Positions 7,492-15,590 of a stretch of DNA of 16,624 bases are shown piece by piece. Below the pieces are notes generated by a model. The model had not been told where the DNA came from, ran no database searches, and worked only from the letters and a program-made list of their open reading frames with translations. The stretch comes from Flavobacteriaceae bacterium. GTDB lineage: Bacteria > Bacteroidota > Bacteroidia > Flavobacteriales > Flavobacteriaceae. How positions within the stretch are numbered: the stretch's first letter is position 1; every line of letters begins with the position of its first letter. The position numbers were made by a program, and so were the translations under genes. Location: positions 2,425,494-2,442,117 of the forward strand of contig CP070731.1 in NCBI GenBank assembly GCA_020347545.1, in the 5' to 3' direction.

Positions 7492-7530
7492 ATGCCGAAA
7501 AGTCAGCTAATTCCTTTAAAAACAGTCATT

Positions 7531-7561
7531 TTGACACTTTTATGATGTGTAGATACGATTG
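7531..7561 (+). promoter_or_regulatory. clpB promoter: TTG -33 and TACGATTG -7
   Basis: TTG at 7531-7533 (within TTGACA) is followed after exactly 20 bases by TACGATTG at 7554-7561, which matches TAnnTTTG with one mismatch. The spacing equals the preferred 19-21 of the Bacteroidota primary sigma factor. Transcription would start near 7568, leaving a leader of about 38 bases. A second possible -7, TATGTTTT at 7565-7572, has no TTG partner. I see no CIRCE element and no sigma-32-type heat-shock promoter. Confidence 0.5.
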
Positions 7562-7605
7562 GAATATGTTTTGAAACACTTTAAACGAATAAAAAGAACA
7601 GACAA

Positions 7606-10194
7606 ATGAATTTTAATAATTTCACTATAAAATCACAAGAGGCAGTGCAAAGGGCTCAGCAAATTGCACAAGGCCTGGAGCAGCAACAAATTGAAAATGC
7701 TCATATTTTAAAGGGCATATTGGAAGTTGATGAAAATGTAACTCCATTTATTCTGAAGAAACTTGGGGTCAATGTTGAACTTTTCAATAAAACACTTGAA
7801 AATATCATTCAGAGTTTTCCAAAAGTTGAAGGGGCAGAACTTATGCTGTCAAAATCGACCAATAAAATGCTGATTGATTCTGGAAACATTGCGAAAAGCA
7901 TGAAAGACGAATATGTTTCTCTTGAACATTTATTGCTGGCCATTTTAAAGTCCAAAGGAGATACGACCCAGCTTTTAAAGGACAATGGCATTAATGAGAA
8001 GGATCTTCTAAATACGATTGAGGAGCTCAGAAAAGGCAACAGGGTAACCTCTCAAAGTGCCGAAGAAACCTATAACTCTTTAGAAAAATATGCAATGAAT
8101 TTAAATCAATTAGCCAATGACGGTAAACTTGATCCAGTTATTGGAAGGGATGAAGAGATTCGCAGGATTTTACAGATTCTATCGAGAAGAACCAAAAACA
8201 ATCCTATCCTGATCGGAGAACCCGGTACAGGTAAAACGGCTATTGCTGAAGGACTTGCACATAGAATTGTCAAAGGTGATGTTCCTGAAAATTTACAAAA
8301 TAAAGTAATTTATTCTCTCGATATGGGAGCCTTGATTGCCGGGGCAAAATACAAAGGAGAATTCGAGGAAAGATTGAAATCCGTGGTTAAAGAGGTCATT
8401 TCATCTGATGGGGAAATCGTGCTCTTTATTGACGAGATCCATACGTTGGTTGGCGCCGGTGGCGGACAGGGTGCCATGGATGCGGCAAATATCCTGAAAC
8501 CCGCTCTGGCCAGAGGTGAATTAAGAGCTGTTGGGGCGACTACTCTGGATGAATATCAAAAGCATTTTGAAAAGGACAAGGCCCTTGAGAGAAGGTTTCA
8601 GAAAGTCACGGTTAACGAACCCGATACAGAGAGTGCTATCTCTATACTACGCGGTATCAAAGACAAATACGAAACACATCATAAGGTTGAAATTAAAGAC
8701 AGTGCCATAATTGCAGCCGTTGAACTTTCTCAAAGGTATATCAGCGACCGGTTCCTTCCTGACAAGGCAATTGACCTTATGGATGAGGCTGCTTCGAAGT
8801 TGCGTATGGAGATCAATTCCAAACCCGAAGAACTCGATGTCCTTGATAGAAAAGTCATGCAACTCGAAATTGAAATTGAAGCCATCAAAAGAGAAAAAGA
8901 CACAAAAAAACTGAAATTTTTAAAAGAAGAGCTGGCTAATGTAAAAGAAAAGAGAAATGAGATCAATGCAAAATGGACCAGTGAAAAAGAGATCGTGGAC
9001 AAGGTTCAGTCGACCAAAGAGAATATTGAAAAATTCAAGCTTGACGCCGAACGTGCTGAAAGAGAAGGTAACTACGGACTGGTAGCTGAGATCCGATATG
9101 GAAAGATCAAGATTGAAGAAGAGAAGTTGCAGGAATATCAAAAAGAACTGGAAGAGAACCAGGAAAACTCGTTGATCAAAGAAGAAGTAACCAGTGAGGA
9201 TATTGCTGAAGTTGTTGCTAAATGGACTGGGATTCCGGTTCAGAAAATGCTTCAAAGCGACAGGGAAAAGCTCCTTCATCTTGAAGATGAGCTGCATCAA
9301 AGGGTCATAGGTCAAAATGAGGCCATTGAAGCGGTATCCGACGCGGTAAGAAGATCTCGTGCCGGTTTGCAGGACAGCAAAAAACCTATCGGTTCATTTC
9401 TATTCCTGGGTACAACAGGAGTAGGAAAAACTGAACTCGCAAAGGCACTGGCAGATTACCTTTTTGATGATGAATCGGCAATGACCAGAATCGACATGAG
9501 TGAGTATCAGGAAAGGCATGCCGTGAGCAGGTTAATTGGAGCACCTCCAGGCTATGTTGGTTATGATGAAGGAGGACAACTCACCGAAGCCGTTAGAAGA
9601 AAACCGTATTCAGTAATTCTACTGGATGAAATTGAGAAAGCACATCCTGATACGTTTAACATTTTACTTCAGGTATTGGATGAGGGGCGTTTGACGGATA
9701 ACAAAGGCCGAGTAGCGGATTTTAGAAATTCAATTATTATTATGACCTCAAACATGGGGGCCCATATTATACAGGAAAACTTTGAGAATATGGATATGGA
9801 TGCCAGGGAATCTGTTCTGGAAACCACAAAAATAGATGTGCTTGGATTATTAAAGAAAACCATACGACCTGAGTTTTTGAACAGAATTGATGAAATCATC
9901 ATGTTCACGCCTCTGAACAAAGAAGAAGTGACGCAGATTGTAAAACTGCAAATCAAGGCCCTGTCAAAAATGTTGGAAGAAAAGAATATTTCATTATCCT
10001 CTACAGATGAGGCCATTGAAAGCCTGGCTGAAAAAGGATTTAATCCCCAGTTTGGTGCGCGACCCATAAAACGTGTGATCCAAAGAGAGGTACTGAATTC
10101 GCTTTCCAAAGAAATTCTTGCCGGAAATATTTCTCCTCAAAGTTCTATTTTACTGGACGCTTTTGACGAACAGCTTGTTTTTAGAAACAATTAA
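7606..10194 (+). CDS. clpB: ATP-dependent disaggregase ClpB (Hsp100)
   Basis: An 862-residue complete ClpB, the cytoplasmic hexameric AAA+ machine that, with DnaK, pulls polypeptides out of aggregates after heat stress. In order: paired Clp-N repeats (residues about 1-145), NBD1 with Walker A G204-EPGTGK-T211 and Walker B IVLFIDEIH, a long charged coiled-coil M-domain (about 400-525) that distinguishes ClpB from ClpA and ClpC, NBD2 with Walker A G602-TTGVGK-T609, pore loop GAPPGYVGYDEGG and Walker B VILLDEIEKAHPD, sensor-2 motif FGARPIKR, and the D2-small domain. The ClpP-docking IGL/F loop is not apparent, as expected for ClpB. Length is normal (855-870). The gene stands alone between two terminators, with a recognisable vegetative promoter. 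Confidence 0.97.
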   Translation: MNFNNFTIKSQEAVQRAQQIAQGLEQQQIENAHILKGILEVDENVTPFILKKLGVNVELFNKTLENIIQSFPKVEGAELMLSKSTNKMLIDSGNIAKSMKDEYVSLEHLLLAILKSKGDTTQLLKDNGINEKDLLNTIEELRKGNRVTSQSAEETYNSLEKYAMNLNQLANDGKLDPVIGRDEEIRRILQILSRRTKNNPILIGEPGTGKTAIAEGLAHRIVKGDVPENLQNKVIYSLDMGALIAGAKYKGEFEERLKSVVKEVISSDGEIVLFIDEIHTLVGAGGGQGAMDAANILKPALARGELRAVGATTLDEYQKHFEKDKALERRFQKVTVNEPDTESAISILRGIKDKYETHHKVEIKDSAIIAAVELSQRYISDRFLPDKAIDLMDEAASKLRMEINSKPEELDVLDRKVMQLEIEIEAIKREKDTKKLKFLKEELANVKEKRNEINAKWTSEKEIVDKVQSTKENIEKFKLDAERAEREGNYGLVAEIRYGKIKIEEEKLQEYQKELEENQENSLIKEEVTSEDIAEVVAKWTGIPVQKMLQSDREKLLHLEDELHQRVIGQNEAIEAVSDAVRRSRAGLQDSKKPIGSFLFLGTTGVGKTELAKALADYLFDDESAMTRIDMSEYQERHAVSRLIGAPPGYVGYDEGGQLTEAVRRKPYSVILLDEIEKAHPDTFNILLQVLDEGRLTDNKGRVADFRNSIIIMTSNMGAHIIQENFENMDMDARESVLETTKIDVLGLLKKTIRPEFLNRIDEIIMFTPLNKEEVTQIVKLQIKALSKMLEEKNISLSSTDEAIESLAEKGFNPQFGARPIKRVIQREVLNSLSKEILAGNISPQSSILLDAFDEQLVFRNN

Positions 10195-10215
10195 TTTAAA
10201 TTTTTGACTAATGTG

Positions 10216-10244
10216 AAAACCGGTACCCTTGCCGGTTTTTTTTT
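10216..10244 (+). terminator. Intrinsic terminator after clpB
   Basis: The arms AAAACCGG (10216-10223) and CCGGTTTT (10232-10239) form a perfect 8-bp stem with an 8-base loop, and a run of nine T's extends from 10236 to 10244. It lies 22 bases after the clpB stop. Confidence 0.88.
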
Positions 10245-10287
10245 CGATTACAATTCAGAACTTGAGAATTGAGAATTTTACACATTC

Positions 10288-10324
10288 TAAATTCAAATAA
10301 ATTGAATTTATCAATTTCGAAATT
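10288..10324. promoter_or_regulatory. Two adjacent palindromes upstream of ppc
   Basis: The first has perfect 9-bp arms TAAATTCAA (10288-10296) and TTGAATTTA (10302-10310) around a 5-base centre. Three bases further on, AATTTCGAAATT (10313-10324) is a perfect 12-bp palindrome. A tandem TGAGAAT duplication precedes them near 10263-10276. They sit about 50-85 bases upstream of the proposed ppc -7 box and look like a possible regulator-binding region; there is no T-run to suggest a terminator. Confidence 0.35.
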
Positions 10325-10374
10325 AGGAAGTCTGTAAATCTTTTATCAAAATAGTATTATCCTCCATTTCTTAC

Positions 10375-10382
10375 TAAATTTG
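10375..10382 (+). promoter_or_regulatory. -7 box (TAAATTTG) for ppc
   Basis: TAAATTTG followed by C matches TAnnTTTGC. Transcription would start near 10389, about 15 bases before ATG 10404. The in-frame TTG at 10380 overlaps this box and so is unlikely to be a translation start. No TTG is present at -33. Confidence 0.45.
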
Positions 10383-10403
10383 CAAGGCTTATTACGAATT
10401 TCT

Positions 10404-12989
10404 ATGGATATACAACCTAAAACAAAACGGTTCAACGAAAATATACTCAGCAAGTATCAAATCTATAACAGTATATTTATCACACTCCCATTTGACAATA
10501 TCAGCAACACGGGGGTCCTTATGCCTCTGCTTAAAAGTGAATGTGAAAAAGGTTTTGCCAAAGGCCTTACCCCTATAGAGATTATTGACAGGTTTTTTCT
10601 TAAATACCAAGATAATATTGATCAAAAAGAGCAAATCAATCTGCTTTTCAAATTCATCCAGTACATTGAAAGACAAGTGGTTTTATTTGATGCTGTGGAA
10701 GATGCTGCCTTTCCGATCACACATAATATGGACGGAAAAGGAACCTTGAGAAATGCCAAAGAAGAGGCTTTTTCACAAAATAAAAAGGAAGCCCTTCAAC
10801 AATACCTTGAAGACTTTAAGGTGAGAATTGTATTAACTGCTCACCCAACCCAATTTTATCCTGGTTCTGTTTTAGGTATCATAACAGATTTAACAACTGC
10901 CATTGAAAACAATGATCTTGTAAATATTAAAAAATTGCTGGCCCAGCTCGGGGTAACTCCATTTTTAAAAGCTGAGAAGCCCACACCGCTGGATGAGGCG
11001 GTGAACTTAATTTGGTACCTCGAAAACATTTTTTATCACTCAGCTGCCAGCATATTTAACTATATCGAAAGTAATATATATGAGGGAAAAGAAGTGAATA
11101 ACGAATTTGTCAGCCTTGGATTCTGGCCTGGTGGAGACAGAGACGGAAACCCATTTGTTACTACTGAAATAACGGAGCAAGTAGCTCAAAAGCTCAGACA
11201 GACGATTATCAGAAGTTATTACAGGGACATCCGAAAACTTCGACGCAAACTGACTTTCAGAAAGGTATCCGATATCGTTCTGGAAATAGAAAACAAACTG
11301 TACAGGAGTTTTATAAATCCTGAAAAGATCATCACCACACATGAGGAGTTTTCATCAAAACTTTTAGAGATCAAGAAGCTTTTAGTGAACGATTATCAGT
11401 CCCTTTATCTAACGGAATTAAAGGATCTTATTCACAAAAGTAAAATTTTCGGGTTCTATTTTGCAACCCTTGATATAAGACAAGACAGCAGAATACACCA
11501 TCAGGTGTTCACCAAGATCGCAGATCATCTCATGAGCGTCGGAGAACGGATCCTTCCTGCCAATTATCACGAACTGGATGAAATGTCTCAGATGAATTTA
11601 TTATCGACCATTGAAGGGGATATCAGTCCTGGTGAATTCGAGGATGAATTGGTGGTAAAGACTTTGGGTTCTATGGAAGCCATAAAAAAGATTCAGAACA
11701 CAAACGGAGAAAAAGGAGCCAACAGGTACATCATAAGTAACAATCAGAGTTCCTTGAATGTAATGCAGGTATTTGCCATGTTGAAAATGACTGCATTCAA
11801 AGAAGACCTGACCGTAGACGTTGTTCCACTTTTTGAAACCGTGGATGACCTGATCAACTCCTCTCGAATCATGGAGGAACTTTACACTAATGAGGCATAC
11901 AGGGCCCATGTAAGGAGTCGCGGCAACAAGCAAACCATTATGCTGGGATTTTCAGATGGCACCAAGGATGGAGGGTATCTAATGGCAAACTGGTCCATAT
12001 TTAAGGCAAAAGAAGAATTGACCAAAATTTCCAGAAAATACAATATCAAAGCCATATTTTTCGACGGGCGTGGAGGGCCTCCGGCACGTGGTGGAGGGAA
12101 AACTCATCAATTTTATGCTTCATTGGGTCCGACCATAGAAAACGAAGAGGTACAACTCACTATTCAGGGTCAAACCATCAGCTCAAATTTTGGAACGCCT
12201 GAATCGGCTCAGTACAATCTGGAACAATTGATCAGTTCTGGTGTGAGCAATCAGTTCTTCGACAGTGCAAAGACCATCTTAAGCCCGGAGCAAAGGGAAA
12301 TTATGAACGAACTCGCCGAGATCAGTTATAAGGCTTATAGCGATTTTAAAAATCACGATAAGTTTCTTTCCTATTTAGAGAAAATAAGCACCCTGAAATA
12401 CTACGCAAAGACCAATATTGGAAGCCGTCCATCTAAAAGAAAATCATCAGATCAACTTAATTTCAGTGATCTTAGAGCAATACCTTTTGTAGGCTCGTGG
12501 AGCCAACTGAAACAAAATGTACCTGGATTCTTTGGAGTTGGAACAGCCTTGTTAAAATTTGAAGAAGAAGGAAATTTTGACAAGGTGGTTAGTTTTTACA
12601 ACAATTCCAAGTTTTTCAAAAGTCTTATTGACAACAGCATGATGGCGATGAAAAAATCATTTTTTGAGCTAACAAGGTACATGGAGAAGGATCCTGAATT
12701 CGGTGAATTCTGGACGCTGATCTACGAGGAATTCCTCAGAAGCAAACGATTGGTTCTAAAGCTTGCAAATCAATCTGAACTGATGCAAAATTATCCTATC
12801 AGCAAGTCATCCATAGAGGTGAGAGAATCTATCGTATTACCCTTGCTAACAATTCAGCAATATGCATTGAAAAAAGTTCAAGACCTGAACGCACTTGAAA
12901 ACCCGGACAAAAATCTATTGGACGTTTATGAAAAAATAATTACGAGATCACTGTTTGGAAATATAAATGCAAGTCGAAATTCAGCGTAA
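10404..12989 (+). CDS. ppc: Phosphoenolpyruvate carboxylase (Bacteroidota-type)
   Basis: An 861-residue PEP carboxylase, which adds bicarbonate to PEP to give oxaloacetate and refills the TCA cycle. Catalytic motifs are present in order: LTAHPTQ with catalytic H147, WPGGDRDGNP (G243-P250), FYFATLDIRQD, LGFSDGTKDGGYLMANW (K521-D522), FDGRGGPPARGGG (F553-G565, with the key arginines R556 and R562) and IPFVGSWSQ near the C-terminus, which ends in RNSA. Compared with enterobacterial PEPC, HPTE is HPTQ, and FHGRGG is FDGRGG; I recall these substitutions as normal in flavobacterial homologues rather than damage. ATG 10404 gives MDIQPKTKRF and lies 15 bases after the predicted transcript start. It has no close operon partner. 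Allosteric control cannot be judged beyond the C-terminal asparagine being kept. Confidence 0.94.
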   Translation: MDIQPKTKRFNENILSKYQIYNSIFITLPFDNISNTGVLMPLLKSECEKGFAKGLTPIEIIDRFFLKYQDNIDQKEQINLLFKFIQYIERQVVLFDAVEDAAFPITHNMDGKGTLRNAKEEAFSQNKKEALQQYLEDFKVRIVLTAHPTQFYPGSVLGIITDLTTAIENNDLVNIKKLLAQLGVTPFLKAEKPTPLDEAVNLIWYLENIFYHSAASIFNYIESNIYEGKEVNNEFVSLGFWPGGDRDGNPFVTTEITEQVAQKLRQTIIRSYYRDIRKLRRKLTFRKVSDIVLEIENKLYRSFINPEKIITTHEEFSSKLLEIKKLLVNDYQSLYLTELKDLIHKSKIFGFYFATLDIRQDSRIHHQVFTKIADHLMSVGERILPANYHELDEMSQMNLLSTIEGDISPGEFEDELVVKTLGSMEAIKKIQNTNGEKGANRYIISNNQSSLNVMQVFAMLKMTAFKEDLTVDVVPLFETVDDLINSSRIMEELYTNEAYRAHVRSRGNKQTIMLGFSDGTKDGGYLMANWSIFKAKEELTKISRKYNIKAIFFDGRGGPPARGGGKTHQFYASLGPTIENEEVQLTIQGQTISSNFGTPESAQYNLEQLISSGVSNQFFDSAKTILSPEQREIMNELAEISYKAYSDFKNHDKFLSYLEKISTLKYYAKTNIGSRPSKRKSSDQLNFSDLRAIPFVGSWSQLKQNVPGFFGVGTALLKFEEEGNFDKVVSFYNNSKFFKSLIDNSMMAMKKSFFELTRYMEKDPEFGEFWTLIYEEFLRSKRLVLKLANQSELMQNYPISKSSIEVRESIVLPLLTIQQYALKKVQDLNALENPDKNLLDVYEKIITRSLFGNINASRNSA

Positions 12990-13075
12990 TAAAAACATTA
13001 GCTCAATTATAATAAAACCTTATTAATTAGCGTTATAAGTTTCAATAATAACAATTGCTAAAAAAATAAGGGGCT

Positions 13076-13468
13076 ATGAAGAAGATTTTATTAGGTTGTG
13101 CTGTATTTATATGTATGTTGACGTTCTCGTCCTGCACAACAAACGATGTCAAGGAAATTTCAGGAACAATAATTATTAAGGATTTAGGTTCGCATGTTTT
13201 TAACATCAACGCCGACAATATCCATGCGAAAATAATTATGCCCGGGCCGGAAATTGAGCATCCTATTGTTTACGACCAGGTTCCGTTATTCAGAACTTCC
13301 GATTACAATGCAAGAATAGAAATTGACGAATCCGGCAGGTTAAAATCGGAATTGCTCAACAATCTTGTTGTCATGTACGAGGTAGAAACAGATCAGATCG
13401 AAGGTCAGGATCTGGATCAGCTATTGAACTCTGGTTTTATTAAGATTGAATGGACAGGAATCAACTAG
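13076..13468 (+). CDS. Small lipoprotein of unknown function
   Basis: I do not recognise this 130-residue protein. It starts with a lysine-tipped hydrophobic signal (MKKILLGCAVFICMLTF) ending in lipobox FSS-C20, so it is probably a lipoprotein. The mature part of about 110 residues looks beta-rich and acidic, with no cysteines, no repeats and no catalytic-looking motif: segments such as ISGTIIIKDLGSHVFNI, AKIIMPGPEIEHPIVYD and FIKIEWTGIN suggest a small beta-sandwich. It is not obviously linked to ppc upstream (86 bases) or smpB downstream (89 bases). The start is the ATG at 13076 after a purine-rich AAGGGG stretch. The real coding status is supported by the clean signal peptide and normal codon use. 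Confidence 0.75.
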   Translation: MKKILLGCAVFICMLTFSSCTTNDVKEISGTIIIKDLGSHVFNINADNIHAKIIMPGPEIEHPIVYDQVPLFRTSDYNARIEIDESGRLKSELLNNLVVMYEVETDQIEGQDLDQLLNSGFIKIEWTGIN

Positions 13469-13545
13469 CCGATACGAAAACCCAACCCATTCATTTCTTC
13501 AAACATCATTTAAGCGCCAAGAGGCTCAAAAACATATTTTTTATT

Positions 13546-13553
13546 TAGATTTG
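13546..13553 (+). promoter_or_regulatory. -7 box (TAGATTTG) almost touching the smpB start
   Basis: TAGATTTG followed by C matches TAnnTTTGC. It ends 4 bases before ATG 13558, so a start 5-7 bases downstream of the box would place the first transcribed base at or beside the A of the ATG. That predicts a leaderless or nearly leaderless mRNA for smpB and the following genes. Confidence 0.45.
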
Positions 13554-13557
13554 CTCA

Positions 13558-14016
13558 ATGCAAAAGAATATTAATATTCGGAATAAAAAGGCGCGCTACG
13601 AATACGAGATTCTCGATACCTATATCGCGGGCATTAAGCTGACCGGGACAGAAATTAAGTCGATCAGACAAGGCAAGGCCCGGATTACAGAAAGTTTTTG
13701 TGAATTCAATGAAAAAGGAGAACTCTTCGTGATCAATATGTTTATTGAAGAATATAGTTTTGGCAGTTTTTACAATCACAGATCAAAAGGAGAAAGGAAA
13801 CTTTTACTCAATAAAAACGAGTTAAAAAAATTACGTAAAGAGGTCCAGAATGTCGGGCTGACAATAATTCCTCTCAATCTGTTCATTACCGATAAGGGCT
13901 GGGCCAAACTTAAAATTGGACTCTGCCGAGGTAAAAAACTCTACGACAAACGCCAGGTACTTAAAGAAAGGGATCACAAAAAATCATTGGATAGATTAAA
14001 GAAAAATTATTCATGA
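13558..14016 (+). CDS. smpB: SsrA-binding protein SmpB (trans-translation)
   Basis: A complete 152-residue SmpB, the partner of tmRNA that enters stalled ribosomes and starts trans-translation. The OB-fold begins INIRNKKARYEYEILDTY and continues with GIKLTGTEIKSIRQGKARITESFCEF, the strongest family signature. The mid region SFYNHRSKGERKLLLNKNELKKL and ITDKGWAKLKIGLCRGKKLYDKR match the tmRNA-binding surface. The basic C-terminal tail (KERDHKKSLDRLKK), which inserts in the mRNA channel, is intact. The start MQKNINI agrees with related flavobacterial proteins, as I recall them. The TGA stop overlaps the ATG of the next gene (ATGA at 14013-14016), so the two are translationally coupled. The tmRNA gene itself is not in this window. 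Confidence 0.96.
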   Translation: MQKNINIRNKKARYEYEILDTYIAGIKLTGTEIKSIRQGKARITESFCEFNEKGELFVINMFIEEYSFGSFYNHRSKGERKLLLNKNELKKLRKEVQNVGLTIIPLNLFITDKGWAKLKIGLCRGKKLYDKRQVLKERDHKKSLDRLKKNYS

Positions 14017-14918
14017 CGTTTAAAGATTATTTAGATTTTTTTAGATGGAAGAATGTCTTAATGATTGTATTAATTCAATATCTTTTTAAATACTTTCTCT
14101 TTAGAAAATACAATATTGAAGTTTCTTTGGATGATCTGCATTTCGGGCTTCTTGCTTTCTCTTCGGTATTTGTGGCAATTGCCGGATATATTATCAATGA
14201 CCTGAACGATGTCAAGGCAGACATTATAAATAAACCTGAAAAACTATTTATCGACAAGAAAATAACCCGAGACACAGCACATTACCTCTTTCTAGGTTTT
14301 AATTCGATTGGTCTGTTATTGGGAATGTATCTGTCTTATTATATTGGGCATACCTCCTACTTCATCATCTATGTTCTTACCTCGTTACTCTTATATCAAT
14401 ATGCCAAGTACCTGAAAAAAATGTTCATAATAGGCAACATCACTGTTTCCCTTATCATTTTTTTGTGCATTCTGATGCCCGCGGTTTTTGATATAGCCCC
14501 TGCAACAAACGGCTACAATATTGAGTCACAAATTGGAATTTTTTACGTTTTCCTGATTTATGGCGGATTTGGATTTGTGCTGACTTTAATGCGGGAAATT
14601 GTGAAGGATGTGGAAGATATAAAAGGTGATGAATATATTGGAGCAAGGTCACTACCCATTGTATTGGGACTTAAAAAGACCAAGGGTATACTATTTTTTA
14701 TCGGTTTTTTGCTGACATCAGGACTGAGTTATCTGATATTTACATTTTTTAAGACGGAACAGATTCTTGCCTACTACACCATGATTATGGTCCTTATTCC
14801 GCTGATTTTTTTCTTTAGCAAATTATACCTTTCCAAGGAGAAACAAGATTTTAGCTTACTTAGTTCAGTGTTAAAAACAATAATGTTGACAGGTATGCTT
14901 TCAATATTAACTTTATAA
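14013..14918 (+). CDS. UbiA-family prenyltransferase (possible geranylgeranylglyceryl-phosphate type)
   Basis: A 301-residue polytopic membrane protein of the UbiA superfamily, which attaches a polyprenyl chain to an acceptor. The first Mg-diphosphate motif is N62-D-L-N-D66-V-K-A-D70-I-I-N73-K-P-E-K; the second is R194-E-I-V-K-D-V-E-D-I-K-G-D206 followed by ARSLPIVLG. About eight hydrophobic helices are visible. The first-motif spacing and the R-E-I-x-K-D-x-E-D second motif resemble the digeranylgeranylglyceryl-phosphate synthase / homogentisate-type branch, and flavobacterial copies next to maf are often named geranylgeranylglycerol-phosphate geranylgeranyltransferase; the substrate is not proven by sequence. 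It overlaps smpB by 4 bases and stops 2 bases before maf, so all three are likely one operon. Confidence 0.87.
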   Translation: MTFKDYLDFFRWKNVLMIVLIQYLFKYFLFRKYNIEVSLDDLHFGLLAFSSVFVAIAGYIINDLNDVKADIINKPEKLFIDKKITRDTAHYLFLGFNSIGLLLGMYLSYYIGHTSYFIIYVLTSLLLYQYAKYLKKMFIIGNITVSLIIFLCILMPAVFDIAPATNGYNIESQIGIFYVFLIYGGFGFVLTLMREIVKDVEDIKGDEYIGARSLPIVLGLKKTKGILFFIGFLLTSGLSYLIFTFFKTEQILAYYTMIMVLIPLIFFFSKLYLSKEKQDFSLLSSVLKTIMLTGMLSILTL

Positions 14919-14920
14919 AA

Positions 14921-15502
14921 ATGCTCAATTCAATCTTAAGCGGTAAGAAATTAATACTTGGTTCAGGGTCTCCCAGAAGAAGTTTCTTTTTAAAGGAATT
15001 AGGACTGGATTTTGAAACCCGCCTTAAAGAAACGGAAGAGATCTACCCTGAGCGTTTAAAAAAGAAGCAAATCAGTGAATACCTCGCTTTACAAAAGGCG
15101 GAACCTTTTAAGGAAGAACTTAAAGAAAACGAAATACTGATAACTGCTGATACCATTGTCTGGCATGAAAACGATGCTCTTGGTAAGCCAAAAAGTAAGG
15201 AGGAGGCAGTACAAATGCTTCAGTCACTATCGAACAAAACCCATGAAGTTATTAGTTCTGTTGCCTTGACCTCTTTGCAAGATCAAATTGTTTTCTCAGA
15301 TCTTACCAGGGTGACATTCAAAAAACTAAATGAAGAGGAAATCAATTATTATGTTGATAACTACAAGCCTTTTGACAAGGCGGGTGGTTACGGAATTCAA
15401 GAATGGATTGGATACATAGGAGTTACTGATATTGAGGGAAGTTACTTCAACGTGATGGGTTTCCCGGTTCAAAAATTCTATGAAACCCTAAGGCAATTTT
15501 AA
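14921..15502 (+). CDS. maf: Maf family nucleoside triphosphate pyrophosphatase
   Basis: A 193-residue Maf protein, which hydrolyses non-canonical or modified nucleotides (dTTP/UTP or m7GTP class) to monophosphates in the cytoplasm. The substrate-binding start is LGSGSPRR (residues 13-20), the catalytic aspartate is D77 in TADTIVWHENDALGKPKS, and the C-terminal signature is PFDKAGGYGIQEWIGYIGVTDIEGSYFNVMGFPV-like, with D-K-A-G-x-Y-G-I-Q recognisable in the 150s. The full domain is present at usual length. The ATG lies 2 bases after the prenyltransferase stop. Sequence alone does not decide between the YhdE-like and YceF-like substrate classes, though the DKAGGYGIQ pattern is closer to the dTTP/UTP-type. 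Confidence 0.93.
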   Translation: MLNSILSGKKLILGSGSPRRSFFLKELGLDFETRLKETEEIYPERLKKKQISEYLALQKAEPFKEELKENEILITADTIVWHENDALGKPKSKEEAVQMLQSLSNKTHEVISSVALTSLQDQIVFSDLTRVTFKKLNEEEINYYVDNYKPFDKAGGYGIQEWIGYIGVTDIEGSYFNVMGFPVQKFYETLRQF

Positions 15503-15548
15503 TCGATAATAATCTATTTCAAAACGGCTTTATAAGAATTTAAATTGT

Positions 15549-15556
15549 TATTTTTG
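15549..15556 (+). promoter_or_regulatory. -7 box (TATTTTTG) for transketolase C-half
   Basis: TATTTTTG followed by C matches TAnnTTTGC. Transcription would start near 15562. This leaves 8 bases before ATG 15570 or 28 bases before ATG 15591. No TTG is seen at -33. Confidence 0.45.
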
Positions 15557-15590
15557 CCGCATTATAAAAATGTCATTTGCCATAAAACTG

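Noticed and set aside
8920..10109. Long open frames on the strand opposite clpB
   Set aside because: They are shadows: clpB is full length with all motifs, and the antisense translations are Ser/Phe-rich without any recognisable domain or start signal.
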